From positions 408,501 through 472,500 of the forward strand of contig NZ_CP013987.1 in NCBI RefSeq assembly GCF_001518815.1: 64,000 nt of DNA. The letters are read 5' to 3'. Within the stretch, counting starts at the first letter, position 1. Every line of letters starts with the position of its first letter. The position numbers and the translations under genes are program-made. Positions 21,731-30,700 of the stretch are shown here, piece by piece. The notes beneath the pieces were generated by a model. It was not told the DNA's origin, did not search any database, and was given only the letters and a program-made list of their open reading frames with translations. The stretch comes from Pseudomonas oryzihabitans. GTDB taxonomy: Bacteria > Pseudomonadota > Gammaproteobacteria > Pseudomonadales > Pseudomonadaceae.

Positions 21731-23512
21731 ATGGCAACGGAAGAAAAAAGCGAAACACTTGATATCAGCGTCACCGATCCCTCTCGGACCGAAGAGGCGC
21801 GGCGTGATCGTCGACTTGCCGGGACCACCGATTGGGTGGTCTTCGGCATCACCAGCATCGCCGCTCTCGCCTTCGTGATCTGGGGATTCATCAACCAGGT
21901 CAGTCTGGCCAGCAGCGCCTCGACCGCCCAAGGCTGGGTGATCACCCACTTTGGCTGGCTGTTCGTTCTCACTTCCACTGGCTTCGTGGTCTTCGTCATC
22001 TGGCTGGCTGCCAGTCGCTACGGACGCATTCCCCTGGGACGCGACGACGAACAACCGGAGTTTCGCACCCTGTCATGGGTGGCGATGATGTTCAGCGCCG
22101 GGATGGGCATCGGTCTGATGTTCTTTGGCGTCGCCGAGCCGCTTTCGCACTACCTCAATCCGCCGCCCGGCGGCGCGGCAGGGCAGAGCAGCGCCGCCCT
22201 GCAGGTGGCCATGGCCACCACGCTGTTCCACTGGACGTTGCATCCCTGGGCGATCTACGCCGTCGTTGGTCTGGCCATCGCCTATGGCACCTATCGCCGG
22301 GGGCGCTGCCAGCTGATCTCGGTCGCCTTCCGGCCGCTGATCGGCGAGTACGCCAATGGCCCCCTCGGCCGCGTCATCGACATGATGGCGATCTTCGCCA
22401 CCCTGTTCGGTTCGGCCGCCTCCCTGGGCCTGGGCGCCCTGCAGATCGCCGGTGGCCTCGAACACAACGGCTGGATCGAGCAACCGGGCAAGCTGCTCTA
22501 CATCAGCATCATCACCGTGCTGACGGTCGCCTTCGTCATCTCCGCCGTGTCGGGCGTGGAGAAGGGTATCCAGTGGCTGTCCAACACCAACATGGTGCTG
22601 GCGGTGGCGCTGGCGCTGTTCGTCTTCATCGTCGGCCCAAGTCTGCTGATGCTCAACCTGCTGCCTACCGCCATTGGCGACTACATCGACCTGCTGCCGG
22701 AGATGATGGCCCGCACCAGTGCCAGCGGCGGTGAGGCCATGGGCAACTGGCTGTCCAGCTGGACGGTGTTCTACTGGGCCTGGTGGATTTCCTGGACGCC
22801 CTTCGTCGGCATGTTCATCGCCCGCATCAGTCGTGGCCGCACCATTCGCCAGTTCGTCACCGGCGTGCTGCTGGTGCCGAGCCTGGTCAGCGTGGTCTGG
22901 TTCGTCATCTTCGGCGGTGCTGCGATCGACGCCATGCGTCTGGGCGCCTTCACCCTGGTCGACGGCGCGGTGAACAGCAACTTCGCCCTCTATGATCTGC
23001 TGTCCAGCTATCCCTGGGCCTCGGTGACCTCGGTGCTGGTCATGGTGCTGGTGGCGATCTTCTTCGTCTCTGGCGCCGACGCCGCTTCCCTGGTGATGGG
23101 CACCCTGTCCGAGCGCGGTACCACCGAGCCCTCGCGGCGCACGGTGATCTTCTGGGGCGCCCTCACCGGCGCGGTGGCGGCGATCATGCTGGCCATCGGC
23201 GACCCGGGCAATCCGGGGGCGGCCCTCAATGGCCTGCAGAACCTGACCATCGTGGTCTCGCTACCCTTCGTGGTGGTCATGGCGCTGCTGTGCCTGGCGC
23301 TCTACCGCGATCTGCGCTGCGATCCGCTGATGCTGCGGCATCTGCGCGGTACCGAGCTGATCGAGAAGGCGGTGCTCTATGGCGCGGTCAAGCACGGCGA
23401 AGAATTCCACTTCGTGGTGGGGGAGCCCAAGGCCAAGGGTAACGGCGAGAAGACCGTTGGCGAGAAAGCCACGGTGCGGGTAGAGAAGGTTGAAAAGCAG
23501 GTCCAGGTCTGA
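21731..23512 (+). CDS. BCCT-family betaine/choline/carnitine transporter
   Basis: 593 residues with about 12 predicted membrane segments. BCCT signatures: AGMGIGLMFFGVAEP in TM3 and the Trp-rich WTVFYWAWWISWTPFVGMFIARISRGRTIR stretch (22753-22842), which carries the substrate-binding aromatic residues. Likely imports glycine betaine, choline or a related osmolyte with Na+ or H+; the exact substrate is not readable. Hydrophilic N-terminus (about 35 residues) and a charged C-terminal tail of about 60. Inserted between trpC and vfr, which are adjacent in P. aeruginosa. An A-rich Hfq/Crc-like motif lies at codons 4-6. Confidence 0.92.
   Translation: MATEEKSETLDISVTDPSRTEEARRDRRLAGTTDWVVFGITSIAALAFVIWGFINQVSLASSASTAQGWVITHFGWLFVLTSTGFVVFVIWLAASRYGRIPLGRDDEQPEFRTLSWVAMMFSAGMGIGLMFFGVAEPLSHYLNPPPGGAAGQSSAALQVAMATTLFHWTLHPWAIYAVVGLAIAYGTYRRGRCQLISVAFRPLIGEYANGPLGRVIDMMAIFATLFGSAASLGLGALQIAGGLEHNGWIEQPGKLLYISIITVLTVAFVISAVSGVEKGIQWLSNTNMVLAVALALFVFIVGPSLLMLNLLPTAIGDYIDLLPEMMARTSASGGEAMGNWLSSWTVFYWAWWISWTPFVGMFIARISRGRTIRQFVTGVLLVPSLVSVVWFVIFGGAAIDAMRLGAFTLVDGAVNSNFALYDLLSSYPWASVTSVLVMVLVAIFFVSGADAASLVMGTLSERGTTEPSRRTVIFWGALTGAVAAIMLAIGDPGNPGAALNGLQNLTIVVSLPFVVVMALLCLALYRDLRCDPLMLRHLRGTELIEKAVLYGAVKHGEEFHFVVGEPKAKGNGEKTVGEKATVRVEKVEKQVQV
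21741..21748 (+). promoter_or_regulatory. Candidate Hfq/Crc CA motif at the BCCT start
   Basis: AAGAAAAA begins 11 nt after the A of the ATG and fits the AANAANAA catabolite-activity motif exactly. Hfq/Crc sites usually overlap the translation start. The BCCT gene would then be a carbon-catabolite-repressed transporter, relieved by CrcZ encoded at about 40.2-40.6 kb. Inferred from pattern only. Confidence 0.4.
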
Positions 23513-23520
23513 TGCCGGGA

Positions 23521-23546
23521 CCGGCGGGGGCGTCTGCCCCCGCCGG
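23521..23546. terminator. GC-rich hairpin between convergent BCCT gene and vfr
   Basis: CCGGCGGGGGC (23521-23531) and GCCCCCGCCGG (23536-23546) form an 11-bp stem with a 4-nt loop in the 58-nt gap between convergent genes. No T-run on either side, so termination may be weak or Rho-assisted. Confidence 0.45.
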
Positions 23547-23570
23547 CTGGCGGAGGCGCGCCGCGTGGGT

Positions 23571-24215
23571 TCAGCGGGTGCCGAACACCACCATGGTCTT
23601 GCCCTTGACGTGGACCAGACCCTGTTCTTCGAGGGACTTCAGCACGCGACCGACCATCTCGCGGGAGCAGCCGACGATACGGCCAATTTCCTGGCGGGTG
23701 ATCTTGATCTGCATGCCATCCGGATGGGTCATGGCGTCGGGCTGCTTGCACAGGTCGAGCAGGGTGCGGGCTACGCGACCGGTGACGTCGAGGAAGGCCA
23801 GGTCGCCGACCTTGCGGGTGGTCTGGCGCAGCCGCTCGGCCATCTGACGGCCCAGGGAGAAGAGCATGTCCGGATCATGCTGGCTCAGTTCGCGGAACTG
23901 GCCATAGCTGATCTCGGCGACTTCGCACTCGGTACGGGCGCGTACCCAGGCACTGCGCTCGGGTTCGCTACCTTCCTTGGAAAACAGACCCATCTCGCCA
24001 AAGAAGTCCCCGGCGTTGAGATAGGCAATGATCATTTCGCGGCCTTCATCGTCCTCGATGAGGATGGTGACCGATCCCTTGAGGATGAAGAACAGGCTCT
24101 CGCTGTTGTCGCCAGCGTAGATGATGGTGGTTTTTGCCGTATAGCGACGACGCGAGCAATGCGCTAGCAGCTTGTCGATGTGCTGTAACTTCGCGGGAGG
24201 GATGATAGCGGCCAT
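23571..24215 (-). CDS. vfr: cAMP receptor protein Vfr (CRP family)
   Basis: 214 residues. cAMP-binding transcription regulator of virulence, twitching and other traits in Pseudomonas. The cAMP pocket is intact: GEMGLF with Gly73-Glu74 and ERSAW with Arg87-Ser88. The C-terminal helix-turn-helix includes [23 protein letters not shown] (23626-23694). Length and sequence match the Vfr type closely. It is divergent from an OsmC-family gene, with a Vfr-like box in the shared spacer. Order trpC..vfr-osmC-speD matches P. aeruginosa apart from the inserted BCCT gene. Confidence 0.95.
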   Translation of the reverse strand: MAAIIPPAKLQHIDKLLAHCSRRRYTAKTTIIYAGDNSESLFFILKGSVTILIEDDEGREMIIAYLNAGDFFGEMGLFSKEGSEPERSAWVRARTECEVAEISYGQFRELSQHDPDMLFSLGRQMAERLRQTTRKVGDLAFLDVTGRVARTLLDLCKQPDAMTHPDGMQIKITRQEIGRIVGCSREMVGRVLKSLEEQGLVHVKGKTMVVFGTR

Positions 24216-24380
24216 GCTGATTCCTGAGGTTGAAAGCTAACCTGAGTCGGGGGCACCGATGTCCGAACCGGTGCATGCATAGGCTGCGCCGGTTCCAATT
24301 CAAAGACCGGATAAGAACACGCGCAGCTTAAATGCGAGCTGAATAACCTTACACTGGTACCCAGTTTACGCCATTCAGCA

Positions 24381-24396
24381 TGTTAAGCTGATCACC
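24381..24396. promoter_or_regulatory. Candidate Vfr box in the vfr-osmC spacer
   Basis: TGTTA-AGCTGA-TCACC resembles the CRP/Vfr TGTGA-N6-TCACA consensus with two mismatches. It sits 29 nt before the OsmC ATG and 166 nt before the vfr ATG, so it could serve autoregulation or the osmC gene. Pattern match only. Confidence 0.35.
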
Positions 24397-24424
24397 ATTT
24401 GCATATATAAGTAGGACGAAAGCG

Positions 24425-24847
24425 ATGAAAGCGCGCATTCAGTGGGCGGGCGAGGCCATGTTCCTTGGCGAGTCTGGCAGTGGCCATGTAGTGGTCATGG
24501 ATGGCCCGCCGGAAAGCGGCGGTCGCAACCTGGGCGTACGGCCGATGGAGACCGTGCTGATCGGTCTGGGCGGCTGCGCCAGCTACGACGTGGTCAGCAT
24601 CCTGCGCAAGGCGCGGCAGCCGGTGGAGAGCTGCGAGGCGTTCCTCGAGGCCGAGCGCGCCGATACCGAGCCCAAGGTGTTCACCCGCATCCACCTGAAG
24701 TTCGTGGTCAAGGGGCGCGGTCTCAAGGAAGCCCAGGTCAAGCGCGCCATCGAGCTGTCGGCGGAAAAATACTGCTCGGCGTCCATCATGCTTGGCCGCG
24801 CCGGCGTCGAGATCAGCCACAGCTACGAACTCGTCGAACTCGCCTGA
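24425..24847 (+). CDS. OsmC family protein
   Basis: 140 residues. Member of the OsmC/Ohr family, which includes thiol peroxidases acting on organic hydroperoxides. The two conserved cysteines are present: Cys51 in GLGGCASYDVV and Cys117 in EKYCSASIML, so peroxidase activity is plausible. It belongs to the YhfA-like branch rather than Ohr, judging by the MKARIQWAGEAMF start and short length. Divergent from vfr; a neighbour of speD as in other Pseudomonas. Confidence 0.87.
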   Translation: MKARIQWAGEAMFLGESGSGHVVVMDGPPESGGRNLGVRPMETVLIGLGGCASYDVVSILRKARQPVESCEAFLEAERADTEPKVFTRIHLKFVVKGRGLKEAQVKRAIELSAEKYCSASIMLGRAGVEISHSYELVELA

Positions 24848-24858
24848 ATCCCTCGCCC

Positions 24859-24880
24859 GCGACGCCCGTTCAGGCGTCGC
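24859..24880 (+). terminator. Hairpin after the OsmC gene
   Basis: GCGACGCC (24859-24866) pairs with GGCGTCGC (24873-24880), loop 6 nt, 12 nt after the OsmC stop. No clear T-run, so it is a weak terminator candidate. Confidence 0.4.
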
Positions 24881-25112
24881 TATCCGCGTCATCCCCTTCT
24901 CGCCGACATCAATTCATCACCTGAGCCCGGCAGACTCTGGCCCCAGCCGCTGCCGATCTGCATAATGCGCCGCTCTTAAGGGGCATGCCCCGACAAGTAC
25001 AGCCAATCGCCATCGCGAAGAGGTGTTCGCCGCCCTACGCAGCTTGCGCAATCCGCAACTGACGGGCATTCAGGACCGCGGTCAGAGACCGCACGACGGG
25101 AGCTTTACCACC

Positions 25113-25907
25113 GTGAAAAGCAAACTCAGGCTTCATGGTTTCAACAACCTGACCAAGACCTTGAGCTTCAACATCTACGACATCTGCTATGCCGAGACGT
25201 CGGAAGATCAACAGGCCTATGTCCAGTACATCGACGAGGAATACGACGCCGAGCGTCTGACCCAGATACTGACCGACGTGGTCGACATCATCGGGGCCAA
25301 CATCCTCAACATCGCCCGCCAGGACTACGATCCCCAGGGTGCCAGCGTGACCATCCTGATTTCCGAGCAACCGGTCGAGCCGACCGAGAGCCAGATCGAG
25401 GAGTCGCCCGGCCCGCTGCGCGAGACCATCCTGGGCCACCTGGACAAGAGTCACATCACGGTGCATACCTATCCGGAGATTCATCCGGATGACGGCATCG
25501 CCACCTTCCGCGTCGACATCGACGTCTCCACCTGTGGCGTGATCTCCCCGCTCAAGGCCCTGAACTACCTGATCCACCAGTTCGACTCGGACATCGTCAC
25601 CGTGGACTACCGGGTGCGTGGTTTCACCCGCGACATCGAAGGGCGCAAGCACTTCATCGACCACGAGATCAATTCGATCCAGAACTACCTGTCCGAGGAT
25701 ACCCGCGCGGCCTATCAGATGGTCGACGTGAACGTGTACCAGGACAACCTGTTCCACACCAAGATGCTGCTCAAGGAATTCGAACTGGACAACTACCTGT
25801 TCGGCGACGCCTCTCGCAGCCTCTCGACCGAACAGCGTCAGCAGATCACCCAGCGTCTCAAGCACGAGATGCGCGAGATCTTCTCCGGACGCAACCTGCC
25901 GCGCTGA
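25113..25907 (+). CDS. speD: S-adenosylmethionine decarboxylase proenzyme
   Basis: 264 residues, the long enterobacterial-type SpeD. Makes decarboxylated SAM, the aminopropyl donor for spermidine. The proenzyme self-cleaves at a Lys-Ser bond to form the pyruvoyl group; here the site is LDKSHITVH with Ser113 as the expected pyruvoyl precursor. The GTG at 25113 gives [17 protein letters not shown], the conserved N-terminus; an ATG 30 codons upstream would add unconserved sequence. Followed by a bidirectional terminator. Confidence 0.95.
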   Translation: MKSKLRLHGFNNLTKTLSFNIYDICYAETSEDQQAYVQYIDEEYDAERLTQILTDVVDIIGANILNIARQDYDPQGASVTILISEQPVEPTESQIEESPGPLRETILGHLDKSHITVHTYPEIHPDDGIATFRVDIDVSTCGVISPLKALNYLIHQFDSDIVTVDYRVRGFTRDIEGRKHFIDHEINSIQNYLSEDTRAAYQMVDVNVYQDNLFHTKMLLKEFELDNYLFGDASRSLSTEQRQQITQRLKHEMREIFSGRNLPR

Positions 25908-25924
25908 TCGCTTGGCTGTTGCTC

Positions 25925-25950
25925 AAAAACCCCGTCACGGCGGGGTTTTT
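25925..25950. terminator. Bidirectional intrinsic terminator, speD / antiporter
   Basis: AAAAACCCCG (25925-25934), loop TCACGG, CGGGGTTTTT (25941-25950). T-runs on both strands; it serves convergent speD (+) and the antiporter (-). Confidence 0.9.
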
Positions 25951-25962
25951 CGTTTCCCGGGC

Positions 25963-27222
25963 TCAGTGATGCTCGTCGCGCGCGATCGGTGTGGCACCGG
26001 TGACGCTCTTGACCACCCGGCCGATGGTCAGGCCCTGGCCGAGGATGGAGACCAGTACCACGATATAGGTCAGCGCCAGGATCAGATCCCGTTCCGGACC
26101 GGCTGGCAGGCTCAGGGCCAGAGCCACGGAGACACCGCCGCGCAGGGCGCCCCAGGTAAGGATGCGCGCCGTGCCGCGGGTCATGTTGCGCCAGTGCGGA
26201 CTCAGCAGTACCACCGGTGCCACGCTGATCCAGCGGGCGAAGAGAATCGCCAGGGTCACCAGCAACGCTGCGCCCAGGTGGGTCCAGCTGAAGGGCAACA
26301 CCAGCAGCTCCATGCCGATCAGGGCGAACAGCAGGGCGTTGAGGATCTCGTCGATCAATTCCCAGAAACCGTCCAGGTAGCGCCGGGTGAAATCGTTCAT
26401 GGCCTTGGTGCGACCCAGGTTGCCGATGATCAGGCCTGCCACCACCATGGCGATGGGGCCGGAGACGTGCAGGTGACTGGCCAGGGTCGAGCCGCCGATC
26501 ACCAGCGCCAGGGACAGCATCACCTCGATCTGGTGCTGCTCGATGCTCAGCATCAGCCAGTAGCAGATGAAGCCGATCACCAGGCCAAAGAGGATGCCGC
26601 CGCCGGCTTCTTCGAGAAACAGCCAGAGCGCGGCGTTGACCGTGGGCGTCTCGCCCAGCTGGATCACCCCCAGCAGCACCGAATAGACCACCACGGCGAC
26701 GCCATCGTTGAACAGCGCTTCGCCGACGATGGTGGTTTCCAGCGACTTGGGCGCGCCGGCCGAGCGCAGGATGCCGAGCACGGCGATGGGGTCGGTGGGG
26801 GAGATCAGGGCACCGAAGATCAGGCAGTAGAGCAGGTCGATGTGCCAGCCCAGCCAGCCGAAGATCCAGTAGGTCAGGTAACCGATCAGTACCGTGGAGA
26901 TCACCACGCCCAGGGTGGCCAGGCCACCGATGGCCCACCTGTAGTCACGCAGGTCCTTGAGATTGACGTGCAGGGCGCCGGCGAACAGCAGGAAACCGAG
27001 CATCCAGTTCATCAGCAGGTCGTTGAAGTCGATCTGCCCGAGCAGCTCGCCGATGCGGTGCTCGAGACCGGGAAAACCCAGCCAGGACAGGCTCTGCAGG
27101 CCGACCGAGAAGATCAGCGCGATGACCATGACGCCGATGGTGGGTGGCAGGCCAATGAAGCGGAAGTTGAGGTAGGTGAGCAGCGAGGTGAAGCAGATGA
27201 AGGCAGCAGCGAGTTCGAGCAT
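25963..27222 (-). CDS. Na+/H+ antiporter, CPA1 family
   Basis: 419 residues with about 12 predicted membrane helices. Exchanges Na+ (or K+) for H+ across the inner membrane. CPA1 hallmarks: ALISPTDPIAVLG (138-150) and the ion-site EALFNDGVAVVVY (168-180) with the Asn-Asp pair. The start MLELAAAFICF at 27222 is chosen because it begins the first helix; a 25-codon upstream extension is unconserved and polar. Not part of the P. aeruginosa-like synteny on either side. Confidence 0.9.
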   Translation of the reverse strand: MLELAAAFICFTSLLTYLNFRFIGLPPTIGVMVIALIFSVGLQSLSWLGFPGLEHRIGELLGQIDFNDLLMNWMLGFLLFAGALHVNLKDLRDYRWAIGGLATLGVVISTVLIGYLTYWIFGWLGWHIDLLYCLIFGALISPTDPIAVLGILRSAGAPKSLETTIVGEALFNDGVAVVVYSVLLGVIQLGETPTVNAALWLFLEEAGGGILFGLVIGFICYWLMLSIEQHQIEVMLSLALVIGGSTLASHLHVSGPIAMVVAGLIIGNLGRTKAMNDFTRRYLDGFWELIDEILNALLFALIGMELLVLPFSWTHLGAALLVTLAILFARWISVAPVVLLSPHWRNMTRGTARILTWGALRGGVSVALALSLPAGPERDLILALTYIVVLVSILGQGLTIGRVVKSVTGATPIARDEHH

Positions 27223-27421
27223 GGGCGTTCCAGATCCATCAGACAACGAGACCCCGCGAACGCGGGAGCTAGGGGTAGGATGGGGCGGATGCCGCAAAAG
27301 TTACATTATCGATAGCCTGCTATCCGAATTCTCGTTGGAAAGAAGGTGCACCGCGCTCTACCCAGGCGGGTAACGCCTGAGCAGGGCAAGGTGCGTGACG
27401 CAGAGACGAACGTCGTCGTGG

Positions 27422-27613
27422 CTAGAGCGAAGCTGCGACTCCGAGTGCGGTCTCGCGCAGGGGCAGCGGGTGGGGCGCGGCGATACGCGCCTCCAGAGTC
27501 GCCACGTAACTGCGGGCATCCGCTTCGCTAAGAAAGGTAATGGCCTGCTTGTCGATGCAGACCTGCCAGGCACTGGTGGTGGACTTGCGCAGGGGACGAA
27601 CCACGATCTTCAT
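27422..27613 (-). CDS. Small conserved-looking protein, 63 aa
   Basis: 63-residue soluble protein starting MKIVVRPLRKSTTSAWQV. A good Shine-Dalgarno (GAGGG, 7 nt before the ATG at 27613) supports translation, and the reading frame ends in a proper stop. Pattern: a short beta strand with WQVCIDKQAITF, then a helix SEADARSYVATLEARIAAP. This resembles small pseudomonad proteins of unknown function and loosely the DUF2188 fold; I do not assign a role. It lies 88 nt downstream of the GGDEF/EAL gene, same strand, so co-transcription is possible. Confidence 0.65.
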   Translation of the reverse strand: MKIVVRPLRKSTTSAWQVCIDKQAITFLSEADARSYVATLEARIAAPHPLPLRETALGVAASL

Positions 27614-27701
27614 GCTGATACCCTCGGGGACAGACGAAAAGTGGAAACCCGAGTCTAGAGTGGTTTTGATTGCAGAACAGTGACACTCGTCAGTCCGCTG
27701 G

Positions 27702-30700
27702 CTAAGCGCGTGCGCGTTGCCGCTCGGCATACCAGGCGGCGAACTCTTCGGGAGGCAACGGCGGACTGAACAGGAAACCTTGGCACTGCTGGCAGCCCAG
27801 CTTGCGCAGGATGTCCCATTGTTCGGTGGTCTCCACCCCTTCGGCCAGAACGTCCAGGCCCAGGCCCTGGCCCAGGGCAACGATGGCCGCGGCGATGGCC
27901 TGGCTGCTGTGGGTACCACTGTCGCTGCGCAGTTCGTGCATGAAGCTCTGATCGATCTTGAGCTTGTCGAGCGGAAAGCGGCGCAGGTAGGCCAGCGAGG
28001 AGTAGCCGGTGCCAAAGTCGTCCACGGCGATACGCACCCCGAGCGTCTTGAGGGTCGCCAGGGACATTAGCGCTTCCTCGACGTTGTCCATCAGGGTGCC
28101 TTCGGTGATCTCCAATTCCAGGTTCTCGGCGGGCAGGCGACTGCGCGCCAGGGCGCGGGAGATGGTGCTGGCCAGGTCACGCTTGGCGAATTGCCGGGGC
28201 GAGATGTTGATCGCCAGGGTCTCCAGTTCCAGCCCCTGCTCCAGCCAGCTGCGCATCTGCTGGCAGGCGCTTTCGATGATCCAGTCGCCCAGCGGCACGA
28301 TGAGCCCGGTCTCTTCGGCCAGGGGAATGAACTCGGTAGGCGGGATGAGCCCCAGTTCCGGGTCCAGCCAGCGCACCAGGGCCTCCACGCCGATGGTCTG
28401 GGCCGAACTCACGCTCATCAGCGGTTGGTAATGTAGGACGAAATCACCGCGCTTGAGCGCCATGCGCAGTCGCGATTCAAGATTCAACCGGCGCCGTGAC
28501 TGCTCGGTGAGAGCCTGGGTATAGAAGCGGAAGGTATCGCGACCCTGATCCTTGGCCTGGTGCATGGCCGTGTCGGCATTGCGGATGAGGTCGTCGGCGG
28601 TGCTGCCATCGTCGGGGAAGAGACTGATGCCGATGCTGGCGCTGAGGTAGATGTCGTGGTCGCCCAGGTGGAAGGGCTGCTCCAGCTTGCCAAGCATCGC
28701 CTGGGCGATCTGGGCGGCGAATTCGGGGCGGTCCAGGCGCTCGATGATGACCAGGTACTCATCACCGCCGATGCGGGCCAGGGTGATGTCCTCGCTGAGC
28801 AGGGCGCGCAAGCGAGCGGCGAATTCCACCAGCAGCTCGTCGCCCAGGGCATGGCCATGGCTTTCATTGACCGTGCGGAAGAGGTCGAAGTCGAGGATCA
28901 GCACGGCGACCAGGTATTCCTGGGGTTCCGCAAGGGCCAGCGCGTGTTCGAGATGAGTACGCGCCAGCAGGCGGTTGGGCAGGTCGGTCAGCGGATCGTG
29001 GTGGGCGAGGTGACTCAGGCGCGCCTCGCTCTCCCGCAGCCGGGTGGTATCGCTGACCGTGACCGTGTATTGCCGTCTTTCCCGGGGGTAGAGGGTGTCG
29101 ATGGTGGTCCAGGCTGGGAAGGTGCTGCCATCCAGGCGAGGCCAGAGCAGTTCGCCTTCCCAGCGACCCTCGCGGCGTACGGTGCGCCAAAGCTCGCGAT
29201 AGAAGCGCTGATCCTGCCGGCCCCCGCTGGGCAGCCCGAGACGCTGGCCAAGCAGGGTGCCCTCCTGGGCGCCCAGCAGCCGGGCGAAGGCCGGATTCAC
29301 CGCCAGGATCCAGCGACGTTCGTCGAGCAGCAGCAGGCCATCGCGACTGTTCTCGAACATCGCCGCAGCCTGGCGCAGGCTCTCCTCCTGCTGTTTGCGC
29401 AGGGTGATGTCCTGAGCGGTACTGATGAAATACTGCGGCAGACCCTGATCATCGCGGATCAGCCGGGTGGTGACGTTGGCCCACACCGGCTGGCCGCTGC
29501 GATGCAGATAGCGTTTTTCCAGGGTGTAGCGATCCTGGCCGGTATCGATCAGCTGTTTCCGCAACGCGGCGCCGAGGGCACGCTCTTCCGGATGAGTCAC
29601 CGAGGCGATGTCGCGTTGCAGCAATTCCGGTTGCGAATAGCCGAGCATCTGGCAGAAGTGATGATTGATGCTCAGCCAGTGGCCGTCCAGGTCATTCAGC
29701 ATGATGCCGGTATAGGCCTGTTCGAAGATGCTGCGGTAGCGGGCTTCGCTGGCTCGCTGGGCCTGGACGGCGCGCTGTTGCCGAATGGCCAGCACCGCCA
29801 GGCGGGTGAACTCGGTGATCAGGGTCTGGGTTTCCGGCTCGGGTAGCCGCGCCTCGCCATAGTAGATCCCCAGCGCGCCCACGGCGCGCTGTTGCTCGTC
29901 CTGCAGGGGCAGTGCCCAGGCGCCGCGAATGCCCGCCGCCAGGGCTGCCGGTAGCAGAACCTGCCAGGCCGGATCCAGTTCGATGTCGATGGTGAACACG
30001 GGGGCATTGCCGGTGACGGCGGAACAGCAGCCCTGGTCGTGGCGACCGCGGGGGACACCTTCCAGCGCCGCCTGAAAGGCGGGCGGCAGGCTGGGCGCCG
30101 CGGCGACGCGCAGGTGCTCGCCCTGATCGTCCAGCAGCAGGGCGACGCGCATCTCGGGATAGATGCGTTCCAGCCGCAAGGCGATGCCCTGCTGGATCTC
30201 CGCCAACGGCAGGCCGGTGAGCAGGTCGTCGAGCACGTCGCTGCGGGCCTGCTGTAACTGCTGCGCCTGGTAGTCGTGATGAATGTCGGTCAGGGTGCCC
30301 TGGATTTCGCCATCGAGGCCGGCGCGCAATTCCATCTGCATCCAGCGGTGGCTTTCCACCGACTGCCGCAGCCGCACCACGCCGTTCCAATGCAGGCGCT
30401 GACCCGCCGCGAAATCGGCGACCAGCTGGCGCAGCCGGGCGCCATCCTGGGGATGAAAGGCCTGGTCCAGGGGGTGGTTGAGTTGCTGGGCCGGAGGTTG
30501 ACCGGTCAGGCTTTCCCACGCGGGATTGAGGAATTGCCAACGGCCGCGGTGGTCACTGGCGAATATCACCAGCGGCAGATGCTGGACCAGTTCGCGATAG
30601 CGTCTCTGGCTGTCCTGCAGGGCCTGCTCGGCCAGCTTGTGGCTGGTGATGTCGACCAGGGCACCGCGGGTAACGCCAGCTTCGTCGAAGTCGCTCTGCC

